Positions 25,644 to 34,503 of a stretch of 64,000 bases of DNA are shown in pieces. The stretch is from Maricaulis sp048268525. Lineage in GTDB: Bacteria; Pseudomonadota; Alphaproteobacteria; Caulobacterales; Maricaulaceae. Every line of letters begins with the position of its first letter. Positions within the stretch are counted from its first letter, which is position 1. Below the pieces are notes generated by a model, which worked only from the letters and a program-made list of their open reading frames with translations, searched no databases and was not told where the DNA came from. The DNA lies in contig NZ_JBLWVH010000018.1 of assembly GCF_048268525.1 (NCBI RefSeq), positions 9,083 through 73,082 on the forward strand, read 5' to 3'. The position numbers were made by a program, and so were the translations under genes.

Positions 25644-25982
25644 ATGGCGTTTCTCACCAATCCCTGGGCGCTGCTGGTGCTTGGCGGCATTTGCGAGATG
25701 GGCTGGGCACTGGGGTTCAAATATGTCCGCAGCGACGCGCCCTGGTGGCAGCATGCGGCGGTATTGGCCGTGCTCGCGGCGTCGATGGCGTTGTTGTGGA
25801 TGGCGATGAAGTCATTGCCGGCCGGGACCGCCTATGCCGTGTGGACCGGGATCGGAGCGCTCGGTGTGGCCACGTTGGGCATTCTCGTGTTCAACGAACC
25901 GGCCACACATATGCGGCTCTTCTTCCTCGCCCTGATCCTGGTCGGCATCATCGGCCTGAAAGCCGTCAGCGGTGAAACTTAG
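25644..25982 (+). CDS. gdx: SugE/Gdx-type small multidrug resistance protein (guanidinium exporter)
   Basis: 112 residues with four membrane helices. The essential glutamate lies in GGICEMGWALGFKY in helix 1. The segment LPAGTAYAVWTGIGALGVATLGIL matches the SugE/Gdx subgroup rather than EmrE; Gdx proteins export guanidinium by proton antiport as antiparallel dimers. No guanidine riboswitch is recognisable upstream, where it is packed behind gst. It ends four bases into the convergent peptidase gene. Confidence 0.88.
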   Translation: MAFLTNPWALLVLGGICEMGWALGFKYVRSDAPWWQHAAVLAVLAASMALLWMAMKSLPAGTAYAVWTGIGALGVATLGILVFNEPATHMRLFFLALILVGIIGLKAVSGET

Positions 25983-27187
25983 CCGAACGGATCATCGATC
26001 GAGTGCGACGGCTCGGTGAACCAGCGCGGTCCGGTTGGCGTCATGTAGAAATGATCCTCCAGCCGGATGCCGAATTCACCCGGTACACAGATCATCGGCT
26101 CGTTGGAAAAGCACATGCCGGCCTCCAGCGGCGTGTCATCACCGCCGACCAGATAGGGCCCTTCATGGATGTCCAGACCAATGCCGTGACCGGTCCGGTG
26201 CGGGATGCCGGGCAGGGTATAGTCGGGACCGAGGCCGCGTCGCGCGGCCTCGTCGCGCGCGGCTGCGTCAACCGCACTGCAGGCGACCCCGATCTGAGCG
26301 GCCTGGAAGGCTGCCAGCTGACAGGCCTTCTCGGCCTCCCATATCTCGCGCTGATGATCGGTCGGCTCACCGAACACATAGGTGCGGGTGATGTCGGACT
26401 GATAGCCATGGATGGCGCAGCCTGTGTCAATCAGGACCACGTCGCCTTCATCCAGCGTCTTTGGATTGGCGACACCGTGCGGGAAGGCTGTGTCCGGTCC
26501 GAAAAGGACGATGCAGAAGGTCGAACCACCCGGTGCGCCGACGGCCTTGTGGGCTGCGTGGATGAAGTCCGTGACCTCGCCTGTGGAAATGCCGGGACGC
26601 AGAATGCGCGCGACCGCAGCGTGGACGTCCAGTGTCGCCGTCTTGGTCGCCTGCATCAGGGCAAGCTCTTCGGCGTCCTTGATCATCCGGCCTGACAGGA
26701 CCAGCTCGCTGGCATCGCCGATCTCGCCCGGGCAGGCCGCGGCAATGGCGTTGGCGGTCACCAGCGGTGTGGTCGGGTCGAGGCCGAGCCGGCCGTTGGC
26801 GCCGTCGAGGCCGGCCAGTAGCGTGAACGGGCTTTCATGCTCTTCCCAGACGGCCAGCGGGGCGGGCAGGTGCATGAAGGCTTCCAGCGTACCGGTCTCG
26901 AAGGCAGGGCCGAGATAGGTCAGACCGCCATCGGCGGTGACAAGGGCGCCAACCAGACGCTCCGACGCGCGCCAGCGCAGGCCGGTATAATAGGTCAGAT
27001 TGGTGCCGGCATTGAGCCAGACAGCATTCAGCCCGTTGGCTTTCATGCGCTCGCGCAGCCCGTCGAGACGCTCGGTGAGACGGTCGGCCGATATCGGCTG
27101 ACAATGGCTGAGCTGATCGGTGAGCTTCGCCAGCTCCGCCCCGGCGTTCGATCCGCCCACGCCTTTGGTCATCATGCTGCCCGCCAT
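25979..27187 (-). CDS. Xaa-Pro peptidase (M24B family)
   Basis: 402 residues from the ATG at 27187, which has a GGAGGCG ribosome site. The open frame extends 53 codons further without such a site. An N-terminal creatinase-like domain (GLNAVWLNAGTNLTYYTG) is followed by the pita-bread catalytic domain. Its metal ligands are visible: two Asp in LIDTGCAIHGYQSDITRTY, His in HRTGHGIGLDIHEGPYL, Glu in SNEPMI and Glu in GIRLEDHF. It cleaves N-terminal residues before proline, in the cytoplasm. It converges with gdx, overlapping by four bases. Confidence 0.93.
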   Translation of the reverse strand: MAGSMMTKGVGGSNAGAELAKLTDQLSHCQPISADRLTERLDGLRERMKANGLNAVWLNAGTNLTYYTGLRWRASERLVGALVTADGGLTYLGPAFETGTLEAFMHLPAPLAVWEEHESPFTLLAGLDGANGRLGLDPTTPLVTANAIAAACPGEIGDASELVLSGRMIKDAEELALMQATKTATLDVHAAVARILRPGISTGEVTDFIHAAHKAVGAPGGSTFCIVLFGPDTAFPHGVANPKTLDEGDVVLIDTGCAIHGYQSDITRTYVFGEPTDHQREIWEAEKACQLAAFQAAQIGVACSAVDAAARDEAARRGLGPDYTLPGIPHRTGHGIGLDIHEGPYLVGGDDTPLEAGMCFSNEPMICVPGEFGIRLEDHFYMTPTGPRWFTEPSHSIDDPFG

Positions 27188-27278
27188 TTTCGCCTCCGTT
27201 ATAGGAGTGGGCAGGCTAGGCGGCGGAGTCGATACGCACAACGCCGCCGCTGCAGGTGCCAGTGCAAGGTTCAGGGCC

Positions 27279-28040
27279 TCAGGCGCCGTCGCCGAACATG
27301 AAGAGCAGAAACTCTGCCGGTTCGTCGAACGGGTTGAGGATTTCATGGCTCACACCGGCCGGGATCAGGATCATCTGACCATTGCTGACCTCCTGATCAA
27401 CACCATCGATCCGGGCTATGGCTCGATTCCCGGTGAAGACGAGCAGGGTCGGAAACCCATTGGTGCGGCTGCGCGGATCTTCATTGACGTGCTGGCCCGG
27501 CATGACCTGCCCGAAGCCGCTGCGGAAGCCCGGCTGATAGTAGATGATGCCGACATTTCCACCATGGACTTCGCGCGTGGCCTGGTCTCGCCAGTTGATG
27601 ATTTCCGGCGTGCCACGGGTCCAGAAATGGAAAGTGAGGGCGAGGATGGCCGGGTTAAAACCGGCGCCATCCATCAGTTCGATATCCATCGGCGCGTAGT
27701 CCGAGGAAAAGGCCTTGCCCATCGCGGTCAGGGCCGCGATCTCGCCGCGGTCGACCTGGGCCAGGGTGTCCGCTTCTGCGGTGTAGTAAAAGGTCGGCGT
27801 GGCCGGCTCGCCATGGCTGACCGAGAAACTGGCGGCGTCGTGGTTGAAGGATACGGTCCACCAGTCGCCGTCCACAACGACACCGAATTCGGTACTGGCC
27901 TGGAAGGTCGGGTCGGCCAGATAGTCGGCAGCAAAGCGGGTCAATATCGCTTCCGTGCCGCTGTCCTGAGCTTGCGCGGCGAGTGGCAGTGCCAGGTTCG
28001 CGGACAGACCGATCAAGCCGTATTTGATCCATTTTCTCAT
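27279..28040 (-). CDS. Exported cupin-domain protein
   Basis: 253 residues. A signal peptide (KYGLIGLSANLALPLAAQAQ) points to the periplasm. The first half (YLADPTFQASTEFGVVVDGDWWTVSF ... ADTLAQVDRGEIAAL) resembles an SCP2-like or START-like binding domain. The second half is a cupin barrel (FGQVMPGQHVNEDPRSR ... GQMILIPAGVSHEILNPFDEP), with histidines placed as in metal-binding cupins. Function unknown. It lies downstream of a TetR-type regulator on the same strand, with a small palindrome in the 97 bp between, so TetR control is likely. Confidence 0.8.
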   Translation of the reverse strand: MRKWIKYGLIGLSANLALPLAAQAQDSGTEAILTRFAADYLADPTFQASTEFGVVVDGDWWTVSFNHDAASFSVSHGEPATPTFYYTAEADTLAQVDRGEIAALTAMGKAFSSDYAPMDIELMDGAGFNPAILALTFHFWTRGTPEIINWRDQATREVHGGNVGIIYYQPGFRSGFGQVMPGQHVNEDPRSRTNGFPTLLVFTGNRAIARIDGVDQEVSNGQMILIPAGVSHEILNPFDEPAEFLLFMFGDGA

Positions 28041-28088
28041 CGTCTCAAGTCCCTTTGGTCTCTATTGATCAACCCGTTACGCTTTTAA

Positions 28089-28100
28089 CTATCCAGATAG
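28089..28100. promoter_or_regulatory. Candidate TetR operator upstream of the cupin gene
   Basis: CTATC-CA-GATAG is a 12 bp inverted repeat in an AT-rich patch, 49 bp before the cupin start and just after the TetR gene. Its position over the presumed promoter suggests it is the operator of that TetR protein. This is inferred from location only. Confidence 0.4.
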
Positions 28101-28137
28101 ATAATTATGAGGGCGCGTCGCCCCCCAAATCCCTGTA

Positions 28138-28794
28138 TCAGCCCTGCGATGAGGTGATGCCTGAAAGCACCAGATCGCGCAGGTGTCGCGTAAACGGAGC
28201 AGCTTCAATCTCGAAGTCTGCCATTCCCTGATGCGTCGAAATGGCCGATCGGATGCGACGCGTGACCGAAAAAAATATCGCGGCGCCAACAATCGACAGG
28301 TGCAGCATGTGTGGATCGACCTCGCGGAACCGGCCCGCAACCTGCCCCGCAATGTAGTGGCGGCGGGTGGTTTCCATGAAGCCGCGGAGCTTGTTGGCCG
28401 GCCCTTCGCGGGTCATGATGTCGCCGTCCAGATAGTCTCTCAGGACCATCCGGGGAAAGCTCGGGCGGCTGATGATGGCCCGCGCAAAGACCTCAATGAA
28501 GTCGCCCATGTCGGTGACCGGGTCGGTGGGACTTGCCAGCTCACCTTCGAGATGGGCCAGTACATCATCAATGATGGCCTCGATGATCGCGGTATAGAGT
28601 CCGTCCTTGTCGCCGAAATAATAGCGCACCATGGCCTTGTTGGCGTCGGCCTGTTCAGCGATGGCGTCCAGCGTCGTGCCGCCGAACCCATGGGCCGAGA
28701 ACAAGGCCTCGCCTGCCGCCATCAACCGAGCCTTGGTGGCTTCGGCATTGCGCCGCCGCGGTGGACGCTCGGGTTTGGTGGGCGAAGCGACCAT
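28138..28794 (-). CDS. TetR family transcriptional regulator
   Basis: 218 residues. The N-terminal helix-turn-helix (about residues 18-64) reads NAEATKARLMAAGEALFSAHG, then TTLDAIAEQADANKAMVRYYFG with the family's recognition-helix ending YYFGDKDGLY. The C-terminal ligand domain (IVGAAIFFSVTRRIRS) resembles the CecR/YbiH type of TetR_C. The ligand is unknown. It is followed by the exported cupin gene, its probable target, and starts four bases after the rluD stop, so it may be read through from rluD. Confidence 0.9.
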   Translation of the reverse strand: MVASPTKPERPPRRRNAEATKARLMAAGEALFSAHGFGGTTLDAIAEQADANKAMVRYYFGDKDGLYTAIIEAIIDDVLAHLEGELASPTDPVTDMGDFIEVFARAIISRPSFPRMVLRDYLDGDIMTREGPANKLRGFMETTRRHYIAGQVAGRFREVDPHMLHLSIVGAAIFFSVTRRIRSAISTHQGMADFEIEAAPFTRHLRDLVLSGITSSQG

Positions 28795-28798
28795 CGTC

Positions 28799-29806
28799 TC
28801 AAAGCGTTTCCAGGATCGCCTCGACGCGTTTCATGTCGTCGGGCAGCTCGCTTTCAAACCGCAGTGCCTCGCCGGTCACCGGATGCTCAAAGCCCAGAAT
28901 GGCGGCGTGCAGCGCTTGCCGGCGAAAGGCGCGCAGAGTGCCGCTGTTATCATCATATTCCAGCAGCCGACCGCGCTTCTGCCCGTAAACCGGGTCGCCC
29001 AGCAGCGGGCAGTTGATATGGGCCATATGGACGCGGATCTGGTGGGTGCGCCCCGTTTCCAAACGACACTCGACCTTGGCCGCCATGCCGGTGCCGATCG
29101 CCGCGCCTTCGGCCTGACCGAAGCGTTTCAGCGTCGTGTAATTGGTGATCGCATGCTTGCCGGCTTCCGAATTGGGATCGTGCGGGACTTCAAACTTCTT
29201 GCGGTCGCGCGAGGAGCGAGCCAGCTGGGTCGCAATGCGGCCGGCCTTCGGGCTGGGGGCATTGCGGGTGAAGGCGATATAGGCGCGCTCAACCGAATGG
29301 CGGGCAAACTGGATGCTGAGCCCCTTGTGCGCCACATCCGATTTGGCCACGACCATGACGCCAGAGGTCTCCTTGTCGAGCCGGTGCACGATGCCGGGGC
29401 GTTCGACCCCGCCTATGCCGGACAGGGACCCGGCGCAGTGATGCAGGAGGCCGTGCACCAGCGTCCCGGTCCAGTTGCCGGCCGCTGGATGGACTGACAG
29501 CCCGGCCGGCTTGTTGATCACGATCAGGTGGTCGTCTTCGTGCAGGACTTCGAGATCCATCGGTTCCGGTACCGGTGTATCGGCCCGCGGTTCCGGGATG
29601 CCGACCGTATATTCACCACCGGCAAGGACCTTGGCGGAGGGGTCGGTCACGGCGACGCCATCCACCGCCACCTGTCCGGCTTCGATCAGCGCCTTCAGGC
29701 GCGAGCGCGACAGGGACTCCACCGAGGCCGCCAGCCAACGGTCCAGTCGCTGCCCCGCATCTTCCTCGGTTGCTTCCAGTGTGCGGGTTTCGGCGATATC
29801 GGTCAT
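28799..29806 (-). CDS. rluD: 23S rRNA pseudouridine synthase, RluD type
   Basis: 335 residues from the ATG at 29806; a start 14 codons earlier lies in the Pho-controlled intergenic region. An N-terminal S4 RNA-binding domain (RLDRWLAASVESLSRSRLKALIEAGQV) is followed by the catalytic domain. The catalytic aspartate is D144 in PGIVHRLDKETSGVMVVAK. The VECRLETGRTHQIRVHMAHINCPLLGDPVYG motif confirms the RluA/RluD family and is given here by its ends, LETGRTHQIRVH and LLGDPVYG. It modifies uridines of helix 69. It is transcribed away from the TonB receptor. Confidence 0.92.
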   Translation of the reverse strand: MTDIAETRTLEATEEDAGQRLDRWLAASVESLSRSRLKALIEAGQVAVDGVAVTDPSAKVLAGGEYTVGIPEPRADTPVPEPMDLEVLHEDDHLIVINKPAGLSVHPAAGNWTGTLVHGLLHHCAGSLSGIGGVERPGIVHRLDKETSGVMVVAKSDVAHKGLSIQFARHSVERAYIAFTRNAPSPKAGRIATQLARSSRDRKKFEVPHDPNSEAGKHAITNYTTLKRFGQAEGAAIGTGMAAKVECRLETGRTHQIRVHMAHINCPLLGDPVYGQKRGRLLEYDDNSGTLRAFRRQALHAAILGFEHPVTGEALRFESELPDDMKRVEAILETL

Positions 29807-29863
29807 GCGGCGACATTCTCCCAGCTGATGCCTGAATGCAACGTGCACGCAGATTGATGCAGG

Positions 29864-29903
29864 GCGTCATTTAGCTGTCACCAGTCTGTGGGCAAAGCGT
29901 CAT
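29864..29903 (+). promoter_or_regulatory. Pho-box array: four half sites at 11 bp spacing
   Basis: GCGTCAT (29864), CTGTCAC (29875), CTGTGGG (29886) and GCGTCAT (29897) occur every 11 bases. They match the CTGTCAT-N4-CTGTCAT consensus of PhoB by 5, 6, 4 and 5 of 7 bases. A possible -10 (CATAAG, 29912-29917) follows at suitable distance. The array lies 67 bp before the TonB receptor gene, whose neighbour is a PhoD phosphatase. Confidence 0.62.
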
Positions 29904-29970
29904 GGCCAGCGCATAAGCACGCCGGATCAAGCGCGGTCGAGGGGGCCGCGCGCGTTCGAGGTAGTAACCC

Positions 29971-32331
29971 ATGACATTGAAGTCCCGCCTTCTGACCGCC
30001 GCCGCGCTCGGCGCCCTGGCTCTCACCGCGCCTGCCGCCTTCGCCCAGGACACTACGGATGAACCGACCGATGTCATCCGGGTGACAACCCAGTTCCGCG
30101 AACAGTCACTGGCCGATGTGCCGATCAATGTCTCTGCCTTTGATGCCGAACGCCTGGAAGCGCTCGACATTGTCGATTTCGAGGATCTGGCCGTCTTTAC
30201 TCCGGGCCTCGTCGTGCAGGAGCAGAGCCCGAACAATACCGGCTACTCGATCCGCGGCATTACCACTGACAGCGGCGAAGCGACCTCGGAAACCCGTGTG
30301 GCCGTCTTCCAGGACGGTGTCTCGATCACCCGCTCGCGCGGCTCTTATGTCGAATTGTTCGATATCGAGCGCGTGGAAGTCGCCAAGGGTCCGCAGCCGA
30401 CCCTGTTCGGTCGCGGCGCCCTGATCGGCGGCATCAACATCATCCAGAACAAGGCCGAAGACGAATTCTCTGCTTCGGTGCAGGTCGGCGCCGGCAATGA
30501 AGGCCAGGTCGAAGCGCGCGGTCATGTCAATTTCGCGCTCGGCGAAAACTACGGCTTGCGCTTTGCCGCCGTCAGCCGCCAGCGCGACGGCTATATCGAC
30601 AATGCGCTGGGCGGCGAGGACTTGCAGGGCCGTGACACCCAGGCTTTCCGCATGGTCCTGTCCGGCGCGCCGACCGAACGCTTCACCTTTGATGTCATTG
30701 CCAACTACCAGCAGGACACCCCGCCGGGCACGTCCTTCAAGTCTGGCAGCATCCCGGCACCGGGTGGCGATACTGATCCCCATTCACCGGCCGCGCTCAG
30801 CACGTTCGGCGGCTTTGAAGGCGGCGCCCCGCTGGGTCTCGACCGGGAAGTCCGCGGCGTCACGCTTCTGGCCGACTATGCCATCAATGATGCCTGGACG
30901 CTGAGCTCGATCACCGGCTGGCGCGATTTCACGGCGGTTGAAGTGTTCGATCCGGACGGCACGGTGCTGCCCTTCCTGGCCATCGCAGAAGACGCGGCCG
31001 GCGAGCAATTCTCCCAGGAATTCCGCCTGTCCTATGATAATGGCGGTCGCCTGACCGGTTCGGCAGGCGCCCTCTGGTTCACCGAGCAGGGCGAGCAGCG
31101 CATTCCGATCGCGCTCGACGAGCGGGTCGCCCAGGCCTTCCTCGCGCCGACCCTGGCCGCCGGTTTCGGCGCCTCTGTGGCGCAGCTCGAAGGCCTGCTC
31201 GCGCTTGGCGGATTTCCGGGCGTTGATCTGGACAATCCGTTCAATCCCTTCCCTTATTCGGTCGCAGCCCTTCTGGGCCAGGGTCAGCTCGTGCCCTTGC
31301 GTGACTATTATCTGGAAGAAGCCTCCAACCGCGCCGAGACCACGTCGTGGGACGTGTTCGCCGATGCGTCCTATGCCGTCACCGACCGTCTCACCCTGAC
31401 CGCCGGTCTTCGCTATACAGCCGAGGACAAGACCTCGGCCGGCTATGGCCGTTCACTGTCGGGCCCCAACTTTGTCACCTTCGGCGACACGCTGATCGTG
31501 CCCTATACGCCCAACGGTGCCGAAGTCAGCCAGAGCGGCGATTTCGACGACTGGACCTGGCGGCTGGCCGCGTCCTACGCGGTGACCGATCGCATCAATA
31601 CCTGGGCCAGCTTCGCCCGTGGGCGTCGTCCCGACGTGATTTCGGTCGATACCGCTTCGCCGAGCTTCTTCTCCAACGCACCGGCGGAAATTGTCGACTC
31701 GCTGGAAGTCGGCAGCTTCATCACCTTTGACCGCGGCACGGTGTCGGGTTCGGTCTTCTACTCTGAATACGAGAATTTCCAGACCACTCGGTTCGACCCG
31801 AACACGGTCAGCTTCATCACCGACAATGCCGGCAATGCGACCCAGTATGGTCTCGAGTTGCAGGGTGATTTCGATTTGGCGGAGACGGCCAATCTTTTCG
31901 TCAGCTATGCTTACAACCATGCCACGTTCGACGATGCCGACAGCCAGGGCAATGCGCTGGAACTGGCGGGCAACCGCTTCCGTTACGCGCCCGAGCATTC
32001 GCTCTCGATGGGGCTGGACTGGCAGGTCGCGCGCGGCGATTGGGGTTCTGTCAGTCTTTTGCCGACCTGGTCCTGGCAGTCGAAATTCTACTTCGACAAC
32101 AATAATGACCGTTTCGGCGGCGCGCTGCAGCAATCCTCCTACGGCCTGTTCAATGCCCGCCTTCGCTATGAGAGCCGCGATGAGCGTTATCATGCCGAAA
32201 TCTACGGCTCGAACCTGACCAATGACGAATACCTGATCGATGCCGGCAATACCGGCGGGTCGTTCGGTATTCCGACCTTCATTGCCGGACCGCCCCTGCT
32301 GTGGGGTGTCCGGGTCGGCGCCGACTTCTAG
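29971..32331 (+). CDS. TonB-dependent outer-membrane receptor
   Basis: 786 residues. A signal peptide (LLTAAALGALALTAPAAFAQ) is followed by a TonB box-like stretch (DVIRVTTQ), a plug domain (ADVPINVSAFDAERLEALDI ... VEVAKGPQPTLFGRGALIGGINI) and a 22-strand barrel with many aromatic turns, ending in the normal C-terminal F (GVRVGADF). It imports a ligand using TonB energy. The adjacent PhoD phosphatase and the upstream Pho-box array suggest a phosphorus compound, perhaps an organophosphate or nucleic-acid fragment; this is inference. No siderophore genes are near. A hairpin follows the gene. Confidence 0.95.
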   Translation: MTLKSRLLTAAALGALALTAPAAFAQDTTDEPTDVIRVTTQFREQSLADVPINVSAFDAERLEALDIVDFEDLAVFTPGLVVQEQSPNNTGYSIRGITTDSGEATSETRVAVFQDGVSITRSRGSYVELFDIERVEVAKGPQPTLFGRGALIGGINIIQNKAEDEFSASVQVGAGNEGQVEARGHVNFALGENYGLRFAAVSRQRDGYIDNALGGEDLQGRDTQAFRMVLSGAPTERFTFDVIANYQQDTPPGTSFKSGSIPAPGGDTDPHSPAALSTFGGFEGGAPLGLDREVRGVTLLADYAINDAWTLSSITGWRDFTAVEVFDPDGTVLPFLAIAEDAAGEQFSQEFRLSYDNGGRLTGSAGALWFTEQGEQRIPIALDERVAQAFLAPTLAAGFGASVAQLEGLLALGGFPGVDLDNPFNPFPYSVAALLGQGQLVPLRDYYLEEASNRAETTSWDVFADASYAVTDRLTLTAGLRYTAEDKTSAGYGRSLSGPNFVTFGDTLIVPYTPNGAEVSQSGDFDDWTWRLAASYAVTDRINTWASFARGRRPDVISVDTASPSFFSNAPAEIVDSLEVGSFITFDRGTVSGSVFYSEYENFQTTRFDPNTVSFITDNAGNATQYGLELQGDFDLAETANLFVSYAYNHATFDDADSQGNALELAGNRFRYAPEHSLSMGLDWQVARGDWGSVSLLPTWSWQSKFYFDNNNDRFGGALQQSSYGLFNARLRYESRDERYHAEIYGSNLTNDEYLIDAGNTGGSFGIPTFIAGPPLLWGVRVGADF

Positions 32332-32347
32332 TCGGATCGACTGGCAT

Positions 32348-32377
32348 GGTGCGGAGCGTTGCGACGCGCTCCGCACC
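32348..32377 (+). terminator. Hairpin after the TonB receptor gene (weak terminator)
   Basis: GGTGCGGAGCG (32348-32358) and CGCTCCGCACC (32367-32377) form a perfect 11 bp stem 17 bp after the stop codon. No T-run follows, so termination may be partial, allowing read-through to phoD. Confidence 0.5.
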
Positions 32378-32489
32378 GCCTTCACCGGCGCAGGTGAAAC
32401 TGTCGGGCAAACGCGCTAGTGATGAGGCATGAGAGCGTGGCGAACACGTTGCGAAGTAGGCGCCGCATGTGGCGCGGTGAGGGGACATC

Positions 32490-34190
32490 ATGACCAAGAC
32501 CAATCTGACACGCCGGACCGCCCTGATCGGGGCTGCGGGCGCCGGCCTCGCCGTATCCGCCTGTTCGCAGTCGCCGGACGTGTTCCATCCGGTCGAGAAT
32601 GGCAGCTTCAACCATGGCGTGGCCTCCGGTGACCCGGACCAGTCCAGTGTCATGTTGTGGACAGCCCTGACCGATGATGGTGGCGGTTATCGCGGTGTCG
32701 AAGTGGCGCGGGATGAGGGCTTTACCGATATTGTGTTCGAGCAGGGTGACTCGATCGCCTATGTGACGGTGCAGCCGCTCGGAACCTTGAAAATCCTGGC
32801 CACCGGCCTCGAGCCGGGTGCGACCTACTATTACCGGTTCCGGTTGAACGACGAATACTCACCGGTCGGCATCACCCGCACCCTGCCCGAAGGCGCGCTG
32901 GATCAATACCGGATTGGCGTCTTCTCCTGTTCCAATTTCCCGGCCGGGCATTTCAACGTCTATCGGGAAGCCGCCGAGAATGGCGATCTCGATCTGGTCG
33001 TGCATCTGGGTGACTATTTCTACGAATACGGGGCCGGCCAGTATGCGACCGGAAATTCCGAGGCGATGAACCGCGTGCCCGCACCGGTGCACGAAATCAT
33101 CAGCCACGCTGACTACGTCGAGCGCCATGCCCAGTACAAATCCGATCCGGACCTGCAGGCCCTGCACGCAGCGGCTCCCTGGATCATCAGCTGGGATGAT
33201 CACGAAACCGCCAATGATGCGTGGCGTGACGGCGCCGAGAACCATGACGAGGGCGAGGGCGCATGGGCTGACCGACGGCAGGCGGCACTTCGCGCCTGGT
33301 ATGACTGGCAGCCGGTCCGCGAGCCGGATGGTGATTTGCGCCAGCGGCGCGGGCATTTCGAGATCGGTGATCTGGCCACGTTGTGTCTGCTGGAAAGCCG
33401 CCTGATTGCCCGTGATGAGCAGGTCGGGCTCGATTCCTTCCCGCTGGCCTCCGATGCCGACGAGACGGATCCGGCCAATCTGGAAGCCGTCGCGGCCTGG
33501 AAGCGGGACGTGATCGGCGACGAAGACCGGACCTTGCTGGGCGGCGAGCAGATCAATGATATCCAGGCCGCCTGCGGTGCCTCCAAGGCAGCCGGCAAGC
33601 CGTGGCGCATCCTTGCCAACCAGGTCATCATGAGCCGCGTCGACTTCCCCAACTTTGCCACGGAAATGCCCGGCTGGCTGCGTTGGTGGGCAACGCGCAA
33701 CAATGAGTTCGCCCGCAATTTCATCATGAGTACGCGGTTTGGCGTCCCCTTCGGTCTCGACATGTGGGACGGCTACCCGGCGGAACGCGAGCGGCTCTAC
33801 GCGGCCTTGCGCGAGGTCGATGCCGACATCATCACCATCACCGGCGATGTGCACTCCTTCTGGACCAATGACCTGGTCGATGGCGACGGCACCCGGATCG
33901 GCACCGAACTGGTCGCGGCCTCGGTGACCAGCCCGTCCCCGTTCTCGAGCTTCAAGGCGCCCGGCGTTGACTACGGCCAGATGATGATCGACGCGAACGC
34001 CGATGTCGGCCACTGCAACATGGAAGATCACGGCTATATCCGCCTGACCCTGACACCCGACGCGGCCGACGCTGAATACATCAAGGTCAGCGACATTCTC
34101 ACGCGGGACTATCGGGCCGGTATCGAGAGCCAGTGGCGGGTGCGTCCGGCGGTCAATGGTGAGGTTCCTGCGGTTGAACGAGTTGGTTGA
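32490..34190 (+). CDS. phoD: PhoD-type alkaline phosphatase/phosphodiesterase, Tat lipoprotein
   Basis: 566 residues. The N-terminus LTRRTALIGAAGAGLAVSAC is a twin-arginine signal with a lipobox cysteine (C25). An N-terminal Fn3-like PhoD domain (NHGVASGDPDQSSVMLWTAL) precedes the metallophosphatase domain. That domain's Ca/Fe ligands lie in VHLGDYFYEYG, IISWDDHETANDAW and TITGDVHSFWTNDL. PhoD enzymes release phosphate from mono- and diesters outside the cytoplasm. A GTGAGGGGAC ribosome site precedes the ATG. With the upstream TonB receptor it looks like a phosphate-scavenging pair. The 3' end overlaps the convergent chorismate mutase gene by 38 bases. Confidence 0.93.
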   Translation: MTKTNLTRRTALIGAAGAGLAVSACSQSPDVFHPVENGSFNHGVASGDPDQSSVMLWTALTDDGGGYRGVEVARDEGFTDIVFEQGDSIAYVTVQPLGTLKILATGLEPGATYYYRFRLNDEYSPVGITRTLPEGALDQYRIGVFSCSNFPAGHFNVYREAAENGDLDLVVHLGDYFYEYGAGQYATGNSEAMNRVPAPVHEIISHADYVERHAQYKSDPDLQALHAAAPWIISWDDHETANDAWRDGAENHDEGEGAWADRRQAALRAWYDWQPVREPDGDLRQRRGHFEIGDLATLCLLESRLIARDEQVGLDSFPLASDADETDPANLEAVAAWKRDVIGDEDRTLLGGEQINDIQAACGASKAAGKPWRILANQVIMSRVDFPNFATEMPGWLRWWATRNNEFARNFIMSTRFGVPFGLDMWDGYPAERERLYAALREVDADIITITGDVHSFWTNDLVDGDGTRIGTELVAASVTSPSPFSSFKAPGVDYGQMMIDANADVGHCNMEDHGYIRLTLTPDAADAEYIKVSDILTRDYRAGIESQWRVRPAVNGEVPAVERVG

Positions 34191-34503
34191 GGCGGGTGCC
34201 AGACGCGGGTGGCAGCATGCCCGACTGGTCGGACAGGCTGTTTTGGTAGGTCACCCAGAAGTCGATCATTTCAGGCCAGATCCGATCGATGAGGTCGATC
34301 GCCAGGCCGTGCAGTTCTGCTGACCGTCGGGCGTTGGATAGCACCGCCTCCTGACGGTTGGCATCGACGACAGCAAGGTTTGACGACGACTTCAGTCGCG
34401 CCGCCCGGGTCACCAGGCGGTGCCGCCGGGCCAACAGGCTGACCAAGGCCGCGTCGACGGTGTCTATTTCCTGTCGGACACGATCAAGCGGAGACCGTGT
34501 CAT
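34153..34503 (-). CDS. AroQ-type chorismate mutase (or isochorismate-pyruvate lyase-like) protein
   Basis: 116 residues from the ATG at 34503, which overlaps the ubiV stop by four bases (ATGA). A GTG at 34515 is an alternative. The all-helical AroQ pattern is clear: Arg in LDRVRQEIDTVDAALVSLLARR, then RRHRLV, Lys in RAARLKSS, and VVDANRQEAVL. The last helix reads IDLIDRIWPEMIDFWVTYQ, not the classical pattern, so it may act on isochorismate or another chorismate-derived ligand. It is the last gene of the ubiT-ubiU-ubiV unit, linking chorismate use to anaerobic ubiquinone synthesis; that link is inference. The short C-terminal tail overlaps phoD. Confidence 0.82.
   Translation of the reverse strand: MTRSPLDRVRQEIDTVDAALVSLLARRHRLVTRAARLKSSSNLAVVDANRQEAVLSNARRSAELHGLAIDLIDRIWPEMIDFWVTYQNSLSDQSGMLPPASGTRLNQLVQPQEPHH

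Noticed and set aside
31453..32385. 310-codon minus-strand frame over the TonB receptor
   Set aside because: Antisense shadow of the beta-barrel region, no motif.
32395..32420. Possible Pho box directly before phoD (CTGTCGG)
   Set aside because: Only one half site is present and no repeat at 11 bp follows, so I do not call it.
32859..34031. 390-codon minus-strand frame over phoD
   Set aside because: Covers the phosphatase metal-binding motifs on the opposite strand, no independent support.
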